From contig CATNEN010000014.1 in the NCBI GenBank assembly GCA_950097015.1, positions 992,001 through 1,056,000 of the forward strand: a stretch of 64,000 bases of DNA, written 5' to 3'. Shown here piece by piece: positions 25,001-37,842 of the stretch. A program made the position numbers and the translations under genes. Origin of the DNA: Macrostomum hystrix. Taxonomy: Eukaryota; Platyhelminthes; Macrostomidae. The notes under the pieces are model-generated. The model saw only the letters and a list, made by a program, of their open reading frames with translations, was not told the origin of the DNA and did no database searches. Within the stretch, counting starts at the first letter, position 1, and each line of letters starts with the position of its first letter.

Positions 25001-28000
25001 TTGAAAGACAGTGGCTGCCGCATTGGCTGGGTGGGGGAGGGCGCAGGCGCCGCCGCTGCAGCCGCCGCTGCAGCCGCCGTCAACGCGGCAAGTGCCATCG
25101 CTTTTTAAGGCGCCACGCGGGATTGGGGCGGAGGGGAAGCCGAAGCAATGGGAGGGGAAGATAGATCAGGAGGCAAAGGCAAACAGATTGTCATGCCGCG
25201 GCCACAGGAGCGCGGAGTTGTCAAGCGAAAGCGCTAATCGAACCTGATAAGTGGCGGCCGGCGGGGAATGGCGGGACCGGCGCCAAGGAGGCCCGGTCCG
25301 GAATTGATGGCCACCCTCGAATTCGCCCAGCCAGCTGCCGCAGCGGCAGTGGCGGGGCCCTGCCGGTGTGTTTGTGTTGCACAAGCTGACGTCTCTATCT
25401 TCCTCTTTCTCTCCCCTGACTCGCTTTCAACACGCGGGCCGGGGAGTCAAGTTTGGCCAGCTGCAGGGCATTTCTTCGGCAACTGTCATTTTCCTACACG
25501 CCGCTGGGCCTGCTGCGGCGGAGGCCTTCGAGTTAAACTGCCCCCCCCTGTTCCCTCCTGAGCCAGCATAGCGTGATCTACTCCGCCCAGCTCACGGGCC
25601 ACTTATCCCAACTTTCGCTATCTGCTTGCGAATCCCGGCAGCTGCCCCATCAGGCACCTGAGCAACTGAGCATTGCCTAGCTGAAAAGGTGGAGTTTCAG
25701 TAGAGCACACAAGGGCCCGGCGGCTAGACAAAGAGCAGCCGTTCTCATCTCTCTGCCCCCCCGGCCCATTAAAGCATATCAATTGCCCGCAGCAGCAGCA
25801 GCAGCAGCAGTGGCATGGGAAGCCAGGGATGTGAGGGAGCAGTCACGCCATGCCCCGTCATTGATTATCCTCAGATCGCTTCCGCAGCTTTTTTGTCTCG
25901 GCGATGTTGCACTGGCGTGTGTCTCATGCAATGTTTTTTTGCTCACTTTAAGTGAAATTGATCGCAGATTGCTGCAGCGGGAATGAGGCTGGGGGTTGGC
26001 TGCGGCCCGCTGCATTCTCTGCCGTCCGGGGCGGGCAGTTTCGGCCCACATCCGTGATTGGAGTCAGTTTTCAATGGTCATTGTGCGGAGTGAAAGGCCA
26101 CAGCAGATTAAGTCGCAATCAGGTAGATTATCAGGTAGAACGGCGCCACTCACATTAAAAGATGCATTAATTTATCCCACAACCCAGTCTCCACCCTCAG
26201 GGTACAGGACTGCCTTTTAGAAGGAGGGTCATTGTCCACACGGCGGTCATTGTCGAGAGGGGTGTGTGACGCAACTAGCTCGAGAATCTGTGTTTAGGGT
26301 CAAACAGACGTGCTCAACTTGAGTCTTCTGAAAGCTTTCCGCCAAATAGCCTTCTCTGTTTCACTGCCGGCAAAACACATGGCAACTGAGCGGAGCATTG
26401 GGGTGGGGTCCTAGCTCGTGAGTGGAAGAGAAACCAAACAGCGCTTTTCAAAAGCCTTTTGCCCGAGTCAAGTACCGAAGGCGGCACCTGGCAGGCAAGA
26501 CACGCCAGACCCCCCCCCGCTGTCACAGCTCGTGCCCTCTGAGCTTGCTCAAAACTTGGCATCTGCCGGTGTTTGTGTAAAATCAACTGAAAGCTTTGGC
26601 GGAGCGGCCCAGACAGTTTTGTTTAGTCAGCCTTGAGAGTCGCCGGCCTGTCTCTAACCCCCCCTGCTCATGTCATCCATCATTCGTGCTCAAGGCGCCA
26701 CGGCCGGTGTCGTGTTTGCGCTGCTCGGGACGGCCGCTGAAGCAATCTTTTTTTATGAACCAGCAAATGCTTTCTGTTGTCAGTTTTCTTTTTTTTACTG
26801 ATCTTCTCAGTGTTTGACTGACTTTCAACTCTGCTAACTGCCCTCCCCCATTACAGACGGATGTTCCCGCCCTTCAAGGTGAAGGTGGCCGGCCTCGATA
26901 AGCGGGCCAAGTACATCATGCTGATGGACATTGTGCCGGTTGATGACTGCAGGTGAGGCGAAGATATTGGTCAGAGGGATATTGGTCAGAGGGATATTGG
27001 TCAGAGGGATATTGGTCAGAGGGATATTGGTCAGAGGGATATTGGTCAGAGGGATATTGGTCAGAGGGATATTGGTCAGAGGGATATTGGTCAGAGGGAT
27101 ATTGGTCAGAGGGATATTGGTCAGAGGGATATTGGTCAGAGGGATATTGGTCAGAGGGATATTGGTCAGAGGGATATTGGTCAGAGGGATATTGGTCAGA
27201 GGGATATTGGTCAGAGGGATATTGGTCAGAGGGATATTGGTCAGAGGGATATTGGTCAGAGGGATATTGGTCAGAGGGATATTGGTCAGAGGGATATTGG
27301 TCAGAGGGATATTGGTCAGAGGGATATTGGTCAGAGGGATATTGGTCAGAGGGATATTGGTCAGAGGGATATTGGTCAGAGGGATATTGGTCAGAGGGAT
27401 ATTGGTCAGAGGGATATTGGTCAGAGGGATATTGGTCAGAGGGATATTGGTCAGAGGGATATTGGTCAGAGGGATATTGGTCAGAGGGATATTGGTCAGA
27501 GGGATATTGGTCAGAGGGATATTGGTCAGAGGGATATTGGTCAGAGGGATATTGGTCAGAGGGATATTGGTCAGAGGGATATTGGTCAGAGGGATATTGG
27601 TCAGAGGGATATTGGTCAGAGGGATATTGGTCAGAGGGATATTGGTCAGAGGGAGTGACCCAGTTGGCTGACCCAATCAATACCCGCAGGTACAAGTTCC
27701 ACAACTCCAGGTGGATTGTGGCGGGCAAGGCGGACCCGGAGATGCCGAAGCGGATTTACATCCATCCCGACAGTCCCAGCACAGGCGAGCAGTGGATGCA
27801 GAAGATTGTCAGCTTCCACAAGCTCAAGCTCACGAACAACATCTCGGACAAGCATGGCTTCGTGAGTTACCTGCAGTTTAATTGCTCTCCGGGTCCTTAA
27901 GCGGGGGCATGATCTGGAAATATTTGCGCTAGAAATCGCTGAGCAGCAGGCGGGGAAAGAGACAGCGGAGGCGGGGGTTGGCCGAGGGCAAACAAGACAG

Positions 28001-31000
28001 ACAGGCAGCAGCAGCAGCAGCAGCAGCAGAACTGTCCGCCTCATACACCTGAACTGTTGTTGGCAAACAGGCCACGGGAGGCGGGCGGAAAGGGAGTTCG
28101 GGCGGCGCCGGAAAGTCTTCAGTCGTGTGGGATCATAGAGTCAGGAGCGATGTCGGGACTGTCGGGGCTGTCTGGGCTGTCAGGGTCGGGGGGTGGTGGG
28201 GCGGTGCAGTTTCTGGCGCCCCTGGCACACAATGCGAAACACATTTCTGGCCGAGTCATAGCTCATATTTATAACATTGCACAAAAGGCCAGCCTCGGGC
28301 TTGTTCTTTTGTTTAAATTCCTGTCAAAAAAGCAGCGAGCACTGGGCGCAGCCGGAGCGACACGCGCCCACCCCCAGTGTTTGCTCAATCTCGGGTTTCG
28401 GCACAGCCGATCTCCAGTCTCAATCTCTGCAGCCGCGCTACAAGCCCCCAGCGATTGGCTGCCATCAGCGAAGGCGGCGCTGGCAGCGCAGGATGCGGGG
28501 AAACCAGCTGGCAAACACTCCGGGTTCATTTTCGTTTCCCTCCGATATAAAGTCTAGATAAGCTGACAGAAATCCCAATGGGATAAATTCCCTCAGTATC
28601 GGTTGGAGCTGTGCCCGTCCCAGTTCCCAGCCCGGGAATAGATGGGGTTGGGCAGCTGAAACTCACTCTGAAAGCTGATGAAAGACGGGATTTGAGGTTG
28701 AGGAAGCCAGCGGGGGGTTGAAAAGAGGTAGAAAAGGCGATCGCTTTTCAGCCTTCCGAGTTTCCGAACTACCCTCACGGCGAGACGGCGACAGAAAAAA
28801 AGATATTTTTCGTCACAGAGAGGCCCGCAGAGGCGATGAGTTGCGGCGGCCTGGACTCTTCAGCCAAATTACAGGCGTGTTTTTTGGCAAAGGCGACGCG
28901 GCGAGGCGGCGAGGCGGCGCAGGGAGGATCAAAGGGGAGCCGCAGCCCGACAATTTGCTCCCCGGGGCCGTCCTCACATTCCCTCGCCTCCGCGCCGCCC
29001 TTTGCACCGCCGCCTCCGTTAATGGGGTGCAAGCCGGCGCCGCTTGCCACGCCGCCGCTGTCGCAGATGCCTTACCTATTCGCGGACTGCTCCATCATTT
29101 GCTCCCTAATCAGCTGAGACAGGACTCCGCAATCGGGGGTCTGGGAATGCATCATCAGCGTTGAAATGAGAGCGAGGCAGTGACAAAGGCCCGCAGCTGC
29201 AGGTAGAAAAACGGCCCCTGCGTCCTGCGAGTTAAACAGCGGAGATCTGTTATCTCGGTGTGACTTTCCATTGCGGGCCGGTGTAAGCAGTCCGTGTCAG
29301 CTTGTCGCCTCGAATTTCCAATGCAACCTCGCCATCGCCCAAGACAATCAGGAGGAGATATCTGGAGCTGATAGACCGCCGGGTTGGACGGCAGTTTCAC
29401 TCAGTAAAAACGTTTGCAGGGCCGGCCAGGAATTCATCGGGCTGATTGCTTCGGAAAGGTGGCGGGACGCTGCGAAATCAAATCAACTGAATTCTGTTTG
29501 TCAGGGATTTAATCAAGAAACTGCTGCGGCCGGCGCTGGTTTGATCGATGGCGCATTGTGCGCGTCCGAGCTGGGTTTGGAGCCAGATACAGATGCACCG
29601 TGTCCAACTCCCGAAATCACAAATCCCATAATCCGAAATCCCAAATCCGAAATCCCATATGCCAAGATCCGATATCCCATATGCCAAGATCCGATATCCC
29701 ATATGCCAAGATCCGATATCCCATATGCCAAGATCCGATATCCCACATGCCAAGATCCGAAATCCCCACATGCCAAGATCCGAAATCCCCACATGCCAAG
29801 ATCCGAAATCCCACATGCCAAGATCCGAAATCCCCACATGCCAAGATCCGAAATCCCCACATGCCAAGATCCGAAATCCCATATGCCAAGATCCGAAATC
29901 CCCACATGCCAAGATCCGAAATCCCCACATGCCAAGATCCGAAATCCCCACATGCCAAGATCCGAAATCCCACATGCCAAGATCCGAAATCCCACATTCC
30001 CGAATGAGGAAAATCTCTAAAAGTTCAAAAGACAGAATTAATTTTTTACTAAACCTTCTCTCCCACCCGAGTAGTCGCTCAGACTGATTATGCAACTCGA
30101 GATCCCCACAATGCGCCTTCGCTCCCCTCCTCGGCGAGAACTGAAGGCGAGATGAAGATGAGGCGGCGACAAAAGAAGGCCTTAATTCTGAGGATATTAA
30201 TACTCCGGGAGCGCCGGGGGAGGGCGCCCAGTTGTGAAAAAGCTGCCTCCCTTCAGTCGGGATAATTCCGTGACAAGTCATGAAATTCCGCAGCCCGCTT
30301 TGCCCCGGCGCCATCGTCTCATTTCTTGACACAAAAATTGAGCCATCTCGTGCGGCGCCCGCTGATTACAGCAATGAGCTAATGAGAAGCCGTGAGAACA
30401 TACGGCGGTGGGAGGGGCCGCCGCGCCTCAGCCGCTAGTTTTCTCTCCTCTCTCCGGATTTTTCCTTTGTGCCGAAGGCTCGGGGGAAGCCTCAAGGCCG
30501 AGGGCGTCGAAATTAAGGCGACGGCGCAGAGCGGCTTCAGCAGGCTTCCCTCGGCAGGTGGGACTTCGCTGTCAAATCTCTCGTCTCCCCGCTCTGGCGC
30601 TGCTCGCACTTCTCTTGTGCCCTACTCAACTCCCTCAGTTAATTCTCTGAGCACATCTCACATTCTCTCTGAGCACATCTCACAATCTCTCTGAGCACAT
30701 CTCACTATCTCTCTGAGCACATCTCACATTCTCTCTGAGCACATCTCACAATCTCTCTGAGCACATCTCACAATCTCTCTGAGCACATCTCACAATCTCT
30801 CTGAGCACATCTCACAATCTCTCTGAGCACATCTCACTATCTCTCTGAGCACATCTCACTATCTCTCTGAGCACGTCTCACCCCTGTCAACACATCCCTG
30901 TCTCGCCCGAATCCCTCCAGGAGCCAGAGCCAGGCCGAGCAGTGCGTGAGAGTCGGGCCTCTCGGCGCACTGCCAAGTAGCGCCCGCTGGCCTTGTAATC

Positions 31001-34000
31001 AAAAGCGGCCTTCCGAAGGCGAATCATTTCCACACAGTCGGCTGGTCATTGGCGAGGCCTGCGTGCCGCCGGCTGAAGAAATTTTCAAATCTGGGCGGAG
31101 ACGCCTTTGTCCGCGCCCTACCTGCCAGATTTTCTCATTTCACTTCAATTATGCTCGCCTCGCTTTGTTATCCCAACTGTGTGTGGGAAGCGAGCATCGG
31201 TGGGCTGGCCCTTCGAAGCATGCGATCGTGTTGGGAATGAGAGCGACATAGGGACAGATCCCGTATACTTCACTGCGCCCAGTGATACTGAATAATTAAC
31301 ATATTCCTTTCTCACGGCTGTCCTTTGATCACGGCTGCCTCTTTGAAAGCGTCGACAATTATCATTTTCAAACCAGCAATTTCTCAACTTGGATTCGGAT
31401 CAATATGCCTTAATTGAGTTACGAAAATAGGAATTGGGATCAGGGTTTGGGATCTGGGATTGGGATCTGGGACTGAGATTTGGGAATGGGATCAGGGATT
31501 GGGATCAGGGATTGGGATCAGGGATTGGGATCAGGGATTGGGATCAGGGATTGGGATCAGGGATTGGGATCAGGGATTGGGATCTGGGATTGGGATATGG
31601 GATTGGGATCAGAGATTGGGATATGGGATTGGGATCAGGGATTGGGGTGGGGGATCGGGATTTGGGATCGGGAACGTGCTAAGCAGCGTTCCTCTGATGT
31701 CCAGATATCTCCCGCTCCGCAGACCATCCTGAACTCCATGCACAAGTATCAGCCGCGCTTTCACCTGGTGCGGGCGGCCGACATCATGAAGCTGCCATTC
31801 TCAACCTTCCGCACTTTCGTGTTCAACGAGACCGCCTTTATCGCGGTGACAGCCTACCAGAATGAGAAAATCACGCAGCTGAAAATCGACCACAACCCGT
31901 TCGCCAAGGGCTTCCGCGACACCGGCGGCGGTCGCAGCTCAAAGAAAATGTAAGAATAGGCCCCGATTAGGAAAGGCAAATCGGCCTAGATTTAGCAAAT
32001 CCGCCCCCGCTGTAGCAAATCCACCCCAGCTGTAGCAAATCCGCCCCCGCTGTAGCAAATCCGCCCCAGCTGTAGCAAATCCGCCCCAGCTGTAGCAAAT
32101 CCACCCCAGCTGTAGCAAATCCGCCCCCGCTGTAGCAAATCCACCCCAGCTGTAGCAAATCCGCCCCCGCTGTAGCAAATCCGCCCCCGCTGTAGCAAAT
32201 CCGCCCCCGCTGTAGCAAATCCGCCCCAGCTGTAGCAAATCCACCCCAGCTGTAGCAAATCCACCCCAGCTGTAGCAAATCCGCCCCCGCTGTAGCAAAT
32301 CCACCCCAGCTGTAGCAAATCCGCCCCAGCTGTAGCAAATCCGCCCCAGCTGTAGCAAATCCCAGCTGTAGCAAATCCGCCCCCGCTGTAGCAAATCCCA
32401 GCTGTAGCAAATCCGCCCCCGCTGTAGCAAATCCGCCCCAGCTGTAGCAAATCCGCCCCAACTGTAGCAAATCCGCCCCAGCTGTTGCAAATCCGCCCCA
32501 GCTGTTGCAAATCCGCCCCAACTGTAGCAAATCCCAGCTGTAGCAAATCCGCCCCCGCTGTAGCAAATCCCAGCTGTAGCAAATCCACCCCAGCTGTAGC
32601 AAATCCGCCCCAGCTGTTGCAAATCCGCCCCAGCTGTTGCAAATCCGCCCCAGCTGTAGCAAATCCCAGCTGTAGCAAATCCGCCCCCGCTGTAGCAAAT
32701 CCCAGCTGTAGCAAATCCGCCCCAGCTGTAGCAAATCCGCCCCCGCTGTAGCAAATCCCAGCTGTAGCAAATCCGCCCCAGCTGTAGCAAATCCGCCCCA
32801 GCTGTAGCAAATCCACCCCAGCTGTAGCAAATCCGCCCCAGCTGTAGCAAATCCGCCCATTTCTCCGAATGTACCGCAGTAAAATGTCCGAGAGCGGCTC
32901 GCAGCACCTTCTCTCTGACGGACGTCCGCGGCCCCGCGGCCTAATCGCACCTGGCACAGCCGGCGCTGCCGACGACTCCGATGAAGACGACGACGATGAT
33001 GTTGCCGCTGCCGCCGCAGCCAGTTTCGACGCCGAAGATGATTTACGTGGCGATGTTGGCGGCCTGGCAAGTCATTTTCGGCGAGGCTTCTCGGCCAGCC
33101 ACCTCATCCCCAGCTTGCTGGCGGCTGGCTTAAGCGGCCACCACCTGCACCCTCACCACCAGCACGCCCTCATGCAGCAGCAGCACCAGCAGTTCCAGCT
33201 GCAGCACCAGCTCCAGCTGCAGCACCAGCTCCAGCTGCAGCACCAGCAGCTGCTGCTGGCCGCGGAGAGGCAGGAGCGGCGGAAACGACGCGATTCTTCG
33301 GGAGAGCGGCCGGACGCCACCTCGGGCAGCAATGGCGGAGCAGAGGTCGTCGGCAGCAGCAGCGGTGCTGGAGGTGAGAGCTCAGAAACTCACTTTGCGT
33401 ATCTCCTGGAATGCCGGGTTCCGTAATCTTAGTTTAGAACAAAATTTGTCCACTGAGTGTTAAAATAACTCGCGATTTTTCCCGCAGCCGCTCCAGCCAA
33501 GGACGCCTCCTCGCGGCACGCCAGAGACGGCCAGGTGAGCGGAAAGTCGCCTTCTAGAAGCGGAAACGGCAGCAGCGGCGGCCCGCCACCCAATGTGACT
33601 GTGCTCAACGCGCACAGCTTCCTTCATCAGCCCTGGCTCCACTCAGCTGCGACCAAAGGAGAGCAGCAGCAGCAGCAACAGCAGCATCATCTTCGCGCTG
33701 CCGCAGCCGCAGCTGCCGCCGCAGCCGCGGCAGCCGCCTTCAAGCCGCCCTTCTTTGGCTTCCCGCCTCCGCCTGGTGGATTCCCCGCGGGTGGATTTCC
33801 CGGAGCCGGATTCCCGGCCGGATTTCCCGGGGGATTCCCAGCTGGAGCGGGTTTTCCGTCGCCGCCAAGTGTCGGATTTCCTTCGACACTTGGACCGGCG
33901 AAGCACCAGCACAGTCACCACCGATTCTCGCCGTACGCAGGCGGCAGGAAGTCGCCCTCGCCGGGAGCCGCCGCCGCCGCCGCAGCAGCAGCTGCAGCTG

Positions 34001-34242
34001 CCGCAGCAGCCGCTGCATCGTTGGCCGCGTCGTCAAAGTTGCCAGCAGCGCCTCACGCATCACTGTCTGTGACAGCCAGTCCAGCAAAGGGCGACTTTTC
34101 GAAGATCCACACGCTGATTGGCCACCCCAGCCTGCCGGGCCCCGCGACTTCGCCGGCGAGGTCCACGACTCCTAGGCCTGCGGAGTCCGCCACGGCGACT
34201 GGGCAATCAGGAGCGGACGATGACACTCGCTCTTCCGTGTGA
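22078..34242 (+). CDS. T-box transcription factor, Tbx2/3 (optomotor-blind) group
   Basis: A nuclear DNA-binding developmental regulator; Tbx2/3 proteins usually repress transcription. Six exons keep frame at GT-AG sites: 22078-22556, 26857-26952, 27690-27861, 31723-31949, 32880-33373, 33488-34242 (740 residues). The T-box runs from about residue 131 to 318. Diagnostic Tbx2/3 stretches are [77 protein letters not shown] and [11 protein letters not shown]. The N-terminus has an Ala run. Exon 5 encodes an Asp/Glu stretch and Gln/His-rich repeats; exon 6 has Gln, Ala and GFPAG repeats. The start is the ATG with A at -3 that begins MSFNPF. Exon junctions across the T-box reconstruct the conserved domain without gaps. 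Low-complexity C-terminal boundaries are less sure than the T-box. Confidence 0.95.
22557..26856 (+). other. Tbx2/3 intron 1
   Basis: A 4.3-kb intron with donor CAG|GTGAGT and acceptor CCCCCATTACAG. Unlike the later introns it has no large tandem array, only short CAG and GCC runs (about 25790-25810 and 25050-25075). No internal gene was recognised. It could hold enhancers, but nothing in the sequence proves that. Confidence 0.7.
26963..27654 (+). repeat. 15-bp minisatellite filling Tbx2/3 intron 2
   Basis: About 46 head-to-tail copies of GATATTGGTCAGAGG that look essentially identical: successive 60-base rows of the sequence are the same. The array starts 10 bp after the donor at 26953 and ends about 35 bp before the acceptor at 27689, so it makes up about 94 percent of the 737-bp intron. 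The period is a multiple of three and stop-free, so it opens long frames on both strands; these are not genes. Confidence 0.98.
27862..29616 (+). other. Tbx2/3 intron 3, left part
   Basis: Donor TTC|GTGAGT at 27861/27862. A short (CAG)n run lies at about 28008-28028. No nested gene was recognised in the unique part. The remainder of the intron, to 31722, holds three separate arrays. Confidence 0.55.
29617..29998 (+). repeat. 22-23-bp minisatellite in Tbx2/3 intron 3
   Basis: About 17 copies of a unit with core GCCAAGATCCGAAATCCC, followed by CACAT or ATAT. The left copies read CCGATATCCCATAT, the right ones CCGAAATCCCCACAT. It lies within intron 3 (27862-31722). Confidence 0.94.
30648..30880 (+). 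repeat. 22-bp minisatellite in Tbx2/3 intron 3
   Basis: About ten copies of a unit with core TCTCTGAGCACATCTCAC and a variable next triplet (AAT, TAT or ATT). Confidence 0.94.
31436..31672 (+). repeat. 13-bp G-rich minisatellite upstream of exon 4
   Basis: About 17 copies of GGGATTGGGATCA and close variants (ATCTGGG, ATATGGG). It ends about 50 bp before the exon 4 acceptor. Runs of three G separated by three or four bases occur on the sense strand throughout, matching the G-quadruplex motif pattern in both DNA and pre-mRNA. Confidence 0.94.
31984..32858 (+). repeat. 20-bp minisatellite filling Tbx2/3 intron 4
   Basis: About 44 copies of GCAAATCCGCCCCAGCTGTA with CCCCC, CCACC and shortened variants. 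Intron 4 runs from 31950 to 32879 and the array occupies about 94 percent of it. Long minus-strand frames through it are by-products. Confidence 0.96.
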
Positions 34243-36395
34243 CGCGGCTCATGACATCCCAGTCCATTATCGCCTGTCCTTTAGCAGTGCAGTCAGAAAG
34301 CTATCGATGTTGCAAGAAAATATTTCATTCCCAATGAAAGTACAAATTCACCTCAGAACCCCTGACCATTGTTTCAGTTTAGCTTAGAGAACGCAGCCTG
34401 CATCTGTTGCGCACTGCTGCCAGAAGTTTTCTGTCGTGTAAATAATATACATCTCTGTGTCTCTCTACTTGTTACTTCAGCGTATGCGTGCTTGTGTCAT
34501 TTCTGCTCCCTGTAATTCTTTTTGGACTGAGGCCTATTCAGACAGCCAGTCCGTTATTAAGAGACAAAACTCTGTGATTCTGCTGTTGATTACTTGACCA
34601 CGCGTTTCAGTTCCCCCTCCCGACGCTCCGCACCCCCACGTGTGTACATCGGGCAAGCCAGCGCCTCTGCCCCTTATGTACATTTCTATTTTTAGCCCGC
34701 AGGAGATCCTCCTCCGGCTAGGTGGGTGTACACTCCCTAGATGTACATGGTCACAACTTTATAGCGCTATCTTTCTAGAGTCCCTAACCGTTGAGATGTG
34801 TGAAATCTCTGGTCGACGCATTGCTGAGCGGGAAAACTTAATCATATTTTGTTAATCTCTAGAAATAATCGTATGCTTGTTAATTTGCTAGTCATTTTAC
34901 AGACAGAATTCGCTGGTTCCCTAATTGTAATAGAACCTGCGCGAATAGCCGCATTCCACCGGCCAGTCTTTGTTACCCTCAGCTCTTGGTTGCTGGACCG
35001 TCTCTTGGCAAGGGAGCCTTCCCCACCATATTTCCCATGCGATTGTGTCTTTAATTGTAAATTTAAATTACATATTGTATGCCTGAATTAGACAATACAC
35101 ACACAAAATATATGCTTTGCGTGGTAGCTCTAGCTCTGTAAAACATGCTACACATTTCATTGCTTTTTCATCGCAAACCTACCTTCGCTGTTACACCTTC
35201 TTGTCCTTTTCTAATCGTAGGGGATAGACATGCAAAGATGCAAGACACCTGCACTGCTGTCCTGATATGATCAAGTCCAGGCACACTTGCAAACTTGAGA
35301 CGCAGCAGTCGATTATTTGATCACGAAACAAGAACTCAAACAAATCACGGATGTTTTGCAAACAGTTGTGGCTTCAGTTTTCAGAGCTAGCAGAACTGCG
35401 GGCGGCCTCACCGGGTGACAGGTGGCACCTCCGCCACTTGCTGCCGCCGCCGCTGCCGCCAGCACCGGCGCCATCAGTTCTGCACGCATCCCATGTCACA
35501 TGGCCATATCCCTAACTAGCAAGTTGAGTAGGCTCTGTTTACTCAAGCCGCTCACCCAGCCTTAGTCTAAAAGCACTTAGCCCTTAAAAATAGTTTTTTT
35601 ACAAGCGCTGTCTCCACCCTTGTAAGCCGCGAGTCCCTTGTTGACTCGCAGCGAAAATAGACCGGGATCGCATGGGAAACTGAGGCGGGGATAAGTGAAC
35701 GAGATGGGTGATGCCTTCGGTGAATCAACAGCTGGCCAGTGATTTCTTGAGTCCCAAGCCCTCACTGTGCTCAAGCTATGCTCAGCGAAGCATGTGTCCA
35801 CCCCGCCACCCCAAAATTGTCCCCAATGTCACGCCAGGCTCTCATGCGAAACGGTGGTTAACACGCCTCAGCATTATCCCCCCCCCTAAGCCTGCAAAGG
35901 GATATTCTTCCCATCTTCCCAGACTCCCGCTGGCCTCTCGTGTTTGCCAGCCATTTCGGGGCCGCGCCCTCCCTGCCCGCAGTGTTTCTGTTTGATGTCC
36001 TGTTCTCGCAAGCGTTTGTCGCCCGCAGCCACTCGAACTGCCTCCAGGCATTTTTTGTGCTCAAAGTCCCATTCGAGCTGGCTTTGGTGAAAAACCCGGA
36101 TAGAAATTTGCAATTCGATTCGCTAAATGAGCCGCTCCGTTAGGAATTTGATTTTATTTTTTTTCATTGGAATGAAACGAGACGCGATAAGTCAAAATGC
36201 GCTGGGATTATATAGGCCAGAAAATTAATAAATCCCACAAACCGTCCCAAAAGAGACAAAAGTCTTCATTTGGTCTCGTCAGAGTGAGAGAGCGACGCAG
36301 CGGGCAGCCGCTCTTTGAGGCCGCGCCAGATCCCGCCGTCGTCCGGTAGACTGCTTTAGGGCGACTGCTGGGCGAGATCAGAGGGACTCCGGGGG

Positions 36396-36497
36396 AGAGG
36401 GAGAGTGAGAGGATAAGAGAAGTAGAGTGAGAGAATGAGAGAAGTAGAGTGAGAGAATGAGAGAAGTAGAGTGAGAGAATGAGAGAAGTAGAGTGAG
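36396..36497. repeat. Short purine-rich tandem repeat
   Basis: About five copies of a roughly 20-22-bp purine-rich unit, GAGAATGAGAGAAGTAGAGT. Confidence 0.9.
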
Positions 36498-37284
36498 AAG
36501 AGCAACAGGTCTGAGAGTACAGAGGACTCAGTCCAGGGACGGTCGCTGGAGTAAATTTCAGGGCCTCATTGAATTCGGCCAGTTCATTCAGCTGACGGTC
36601 AGTCATCTCAGGCCTATCAGCCTTCTCCGGCTGCTCGCTTTTCCCGAAGTCATAAAAAATGTTTCTTCCACGCAGAGCCTGCCGATCCGTCCTGTCCGGT
36701 TTTCACGCGGCTGCAGGCGGCGCGAAAATTTACAACTGGCTCGGGGCGCCGCAGAGGCATCTCAAGGAGCTTCTCAGAGCCGGCCCAGGGCTGTCATAGT
36801 TTATCTGCTGCCGGCCAGAGTCTCCAGGGGGGATGTCGGCTGTCAGGGGCCGCCATTTAACAGCCTCCCCTCTGCGGGCACTGCTCACAGCGGCTGAGCA
36901 GGACTGCTCAGGCAGATTAGCGCCCCGGCTAATGGAAAACTCGGATTCGGCTCTTCTCCTAAAGGGGTCGAACTCGCGGGCACAAGCGGTTGAAGTCGTT
37001 GAAATTGGTCTAAATCTTCACCAGGCCAAGCAATGTGCCCGTGGATAACTGCCAGGCTTTTTTATTCCGTTATCGACTTGACAAAGACAAACTTCTGGCT
37101 GGCATTTGCCACATCCCCGCCAGCTCGCTTGATGTTTATTCCCAGAGGGGAAGATTGCGGTGGAATTATCCTAGCTGGAGGGGTTGTCAAACGGAGGAGC
37201 GGAGGGGGTGGACGGATCGGCTCGCAGAAAGTTGACTTTTTTGTTGCAGAGAAACACACTGCGCTGCTGATTCCAGGAGTGACA

Positions 37285-37315
<31 letters not shown>

Positions 37316-37842
37316 GGTGGTGGCGGCGGCGGCAGCGGGCGTGGAATGTGTTTCCATTGAATTTGAAAGGCCAGCCGCGCCAGTCAAGTTGTCGCCTGAG
37401 CAATTAGCCAGCCAGCCGGGGTCGAAGCCACTGGGGTGGTGGGTGGAGAGTTGTCGAATATTGTCTTCACCTCGCGGTTCCAAGGAGTCGCTCCGTGGCG
37501 CCATCGGCTCCCCAGCCAGGGGGCGGGGCATGCTGCGGTGTGTCACCGATAATGCGTTTGTTATTCTAAGGCGTGTAAAATTTGGGGTGGGCGGCTCATT
37601 CGGAAATCCATCGGCTTCCTTTTACATTCGATGGCAATGGGTCGAAGAGGCGGGGCGCCCCATAAACAGGCAGGGGAGGTCCGGAGGGCAGTAAAGACCG
37701 ATTCAAAGCTGACAGTCCGCTGGCCGGGCTGGGCACCGTTGGATTTTTGATTGCTGTCAGTTGCCGGGCAGATCAGGTAGGAAGAAATTGTTTCACTTTG
37801 CTGGTAGACAAGGCGGGTCAACTGTGGGCCTTCAGATTTACT

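Noticed and set aside
26916-27900. Long frames on both strands in Tbx2/3 intron 2
   Set aside because: They are translations of the 15-bp intronic array; the spliced T-box across it is conserved.
31939-33070. Minus-strand frames of more than 300 codons over Tbx2/3 intron 4
   Set aside because: By-product of the 20-bp array and antisense of exon 5.
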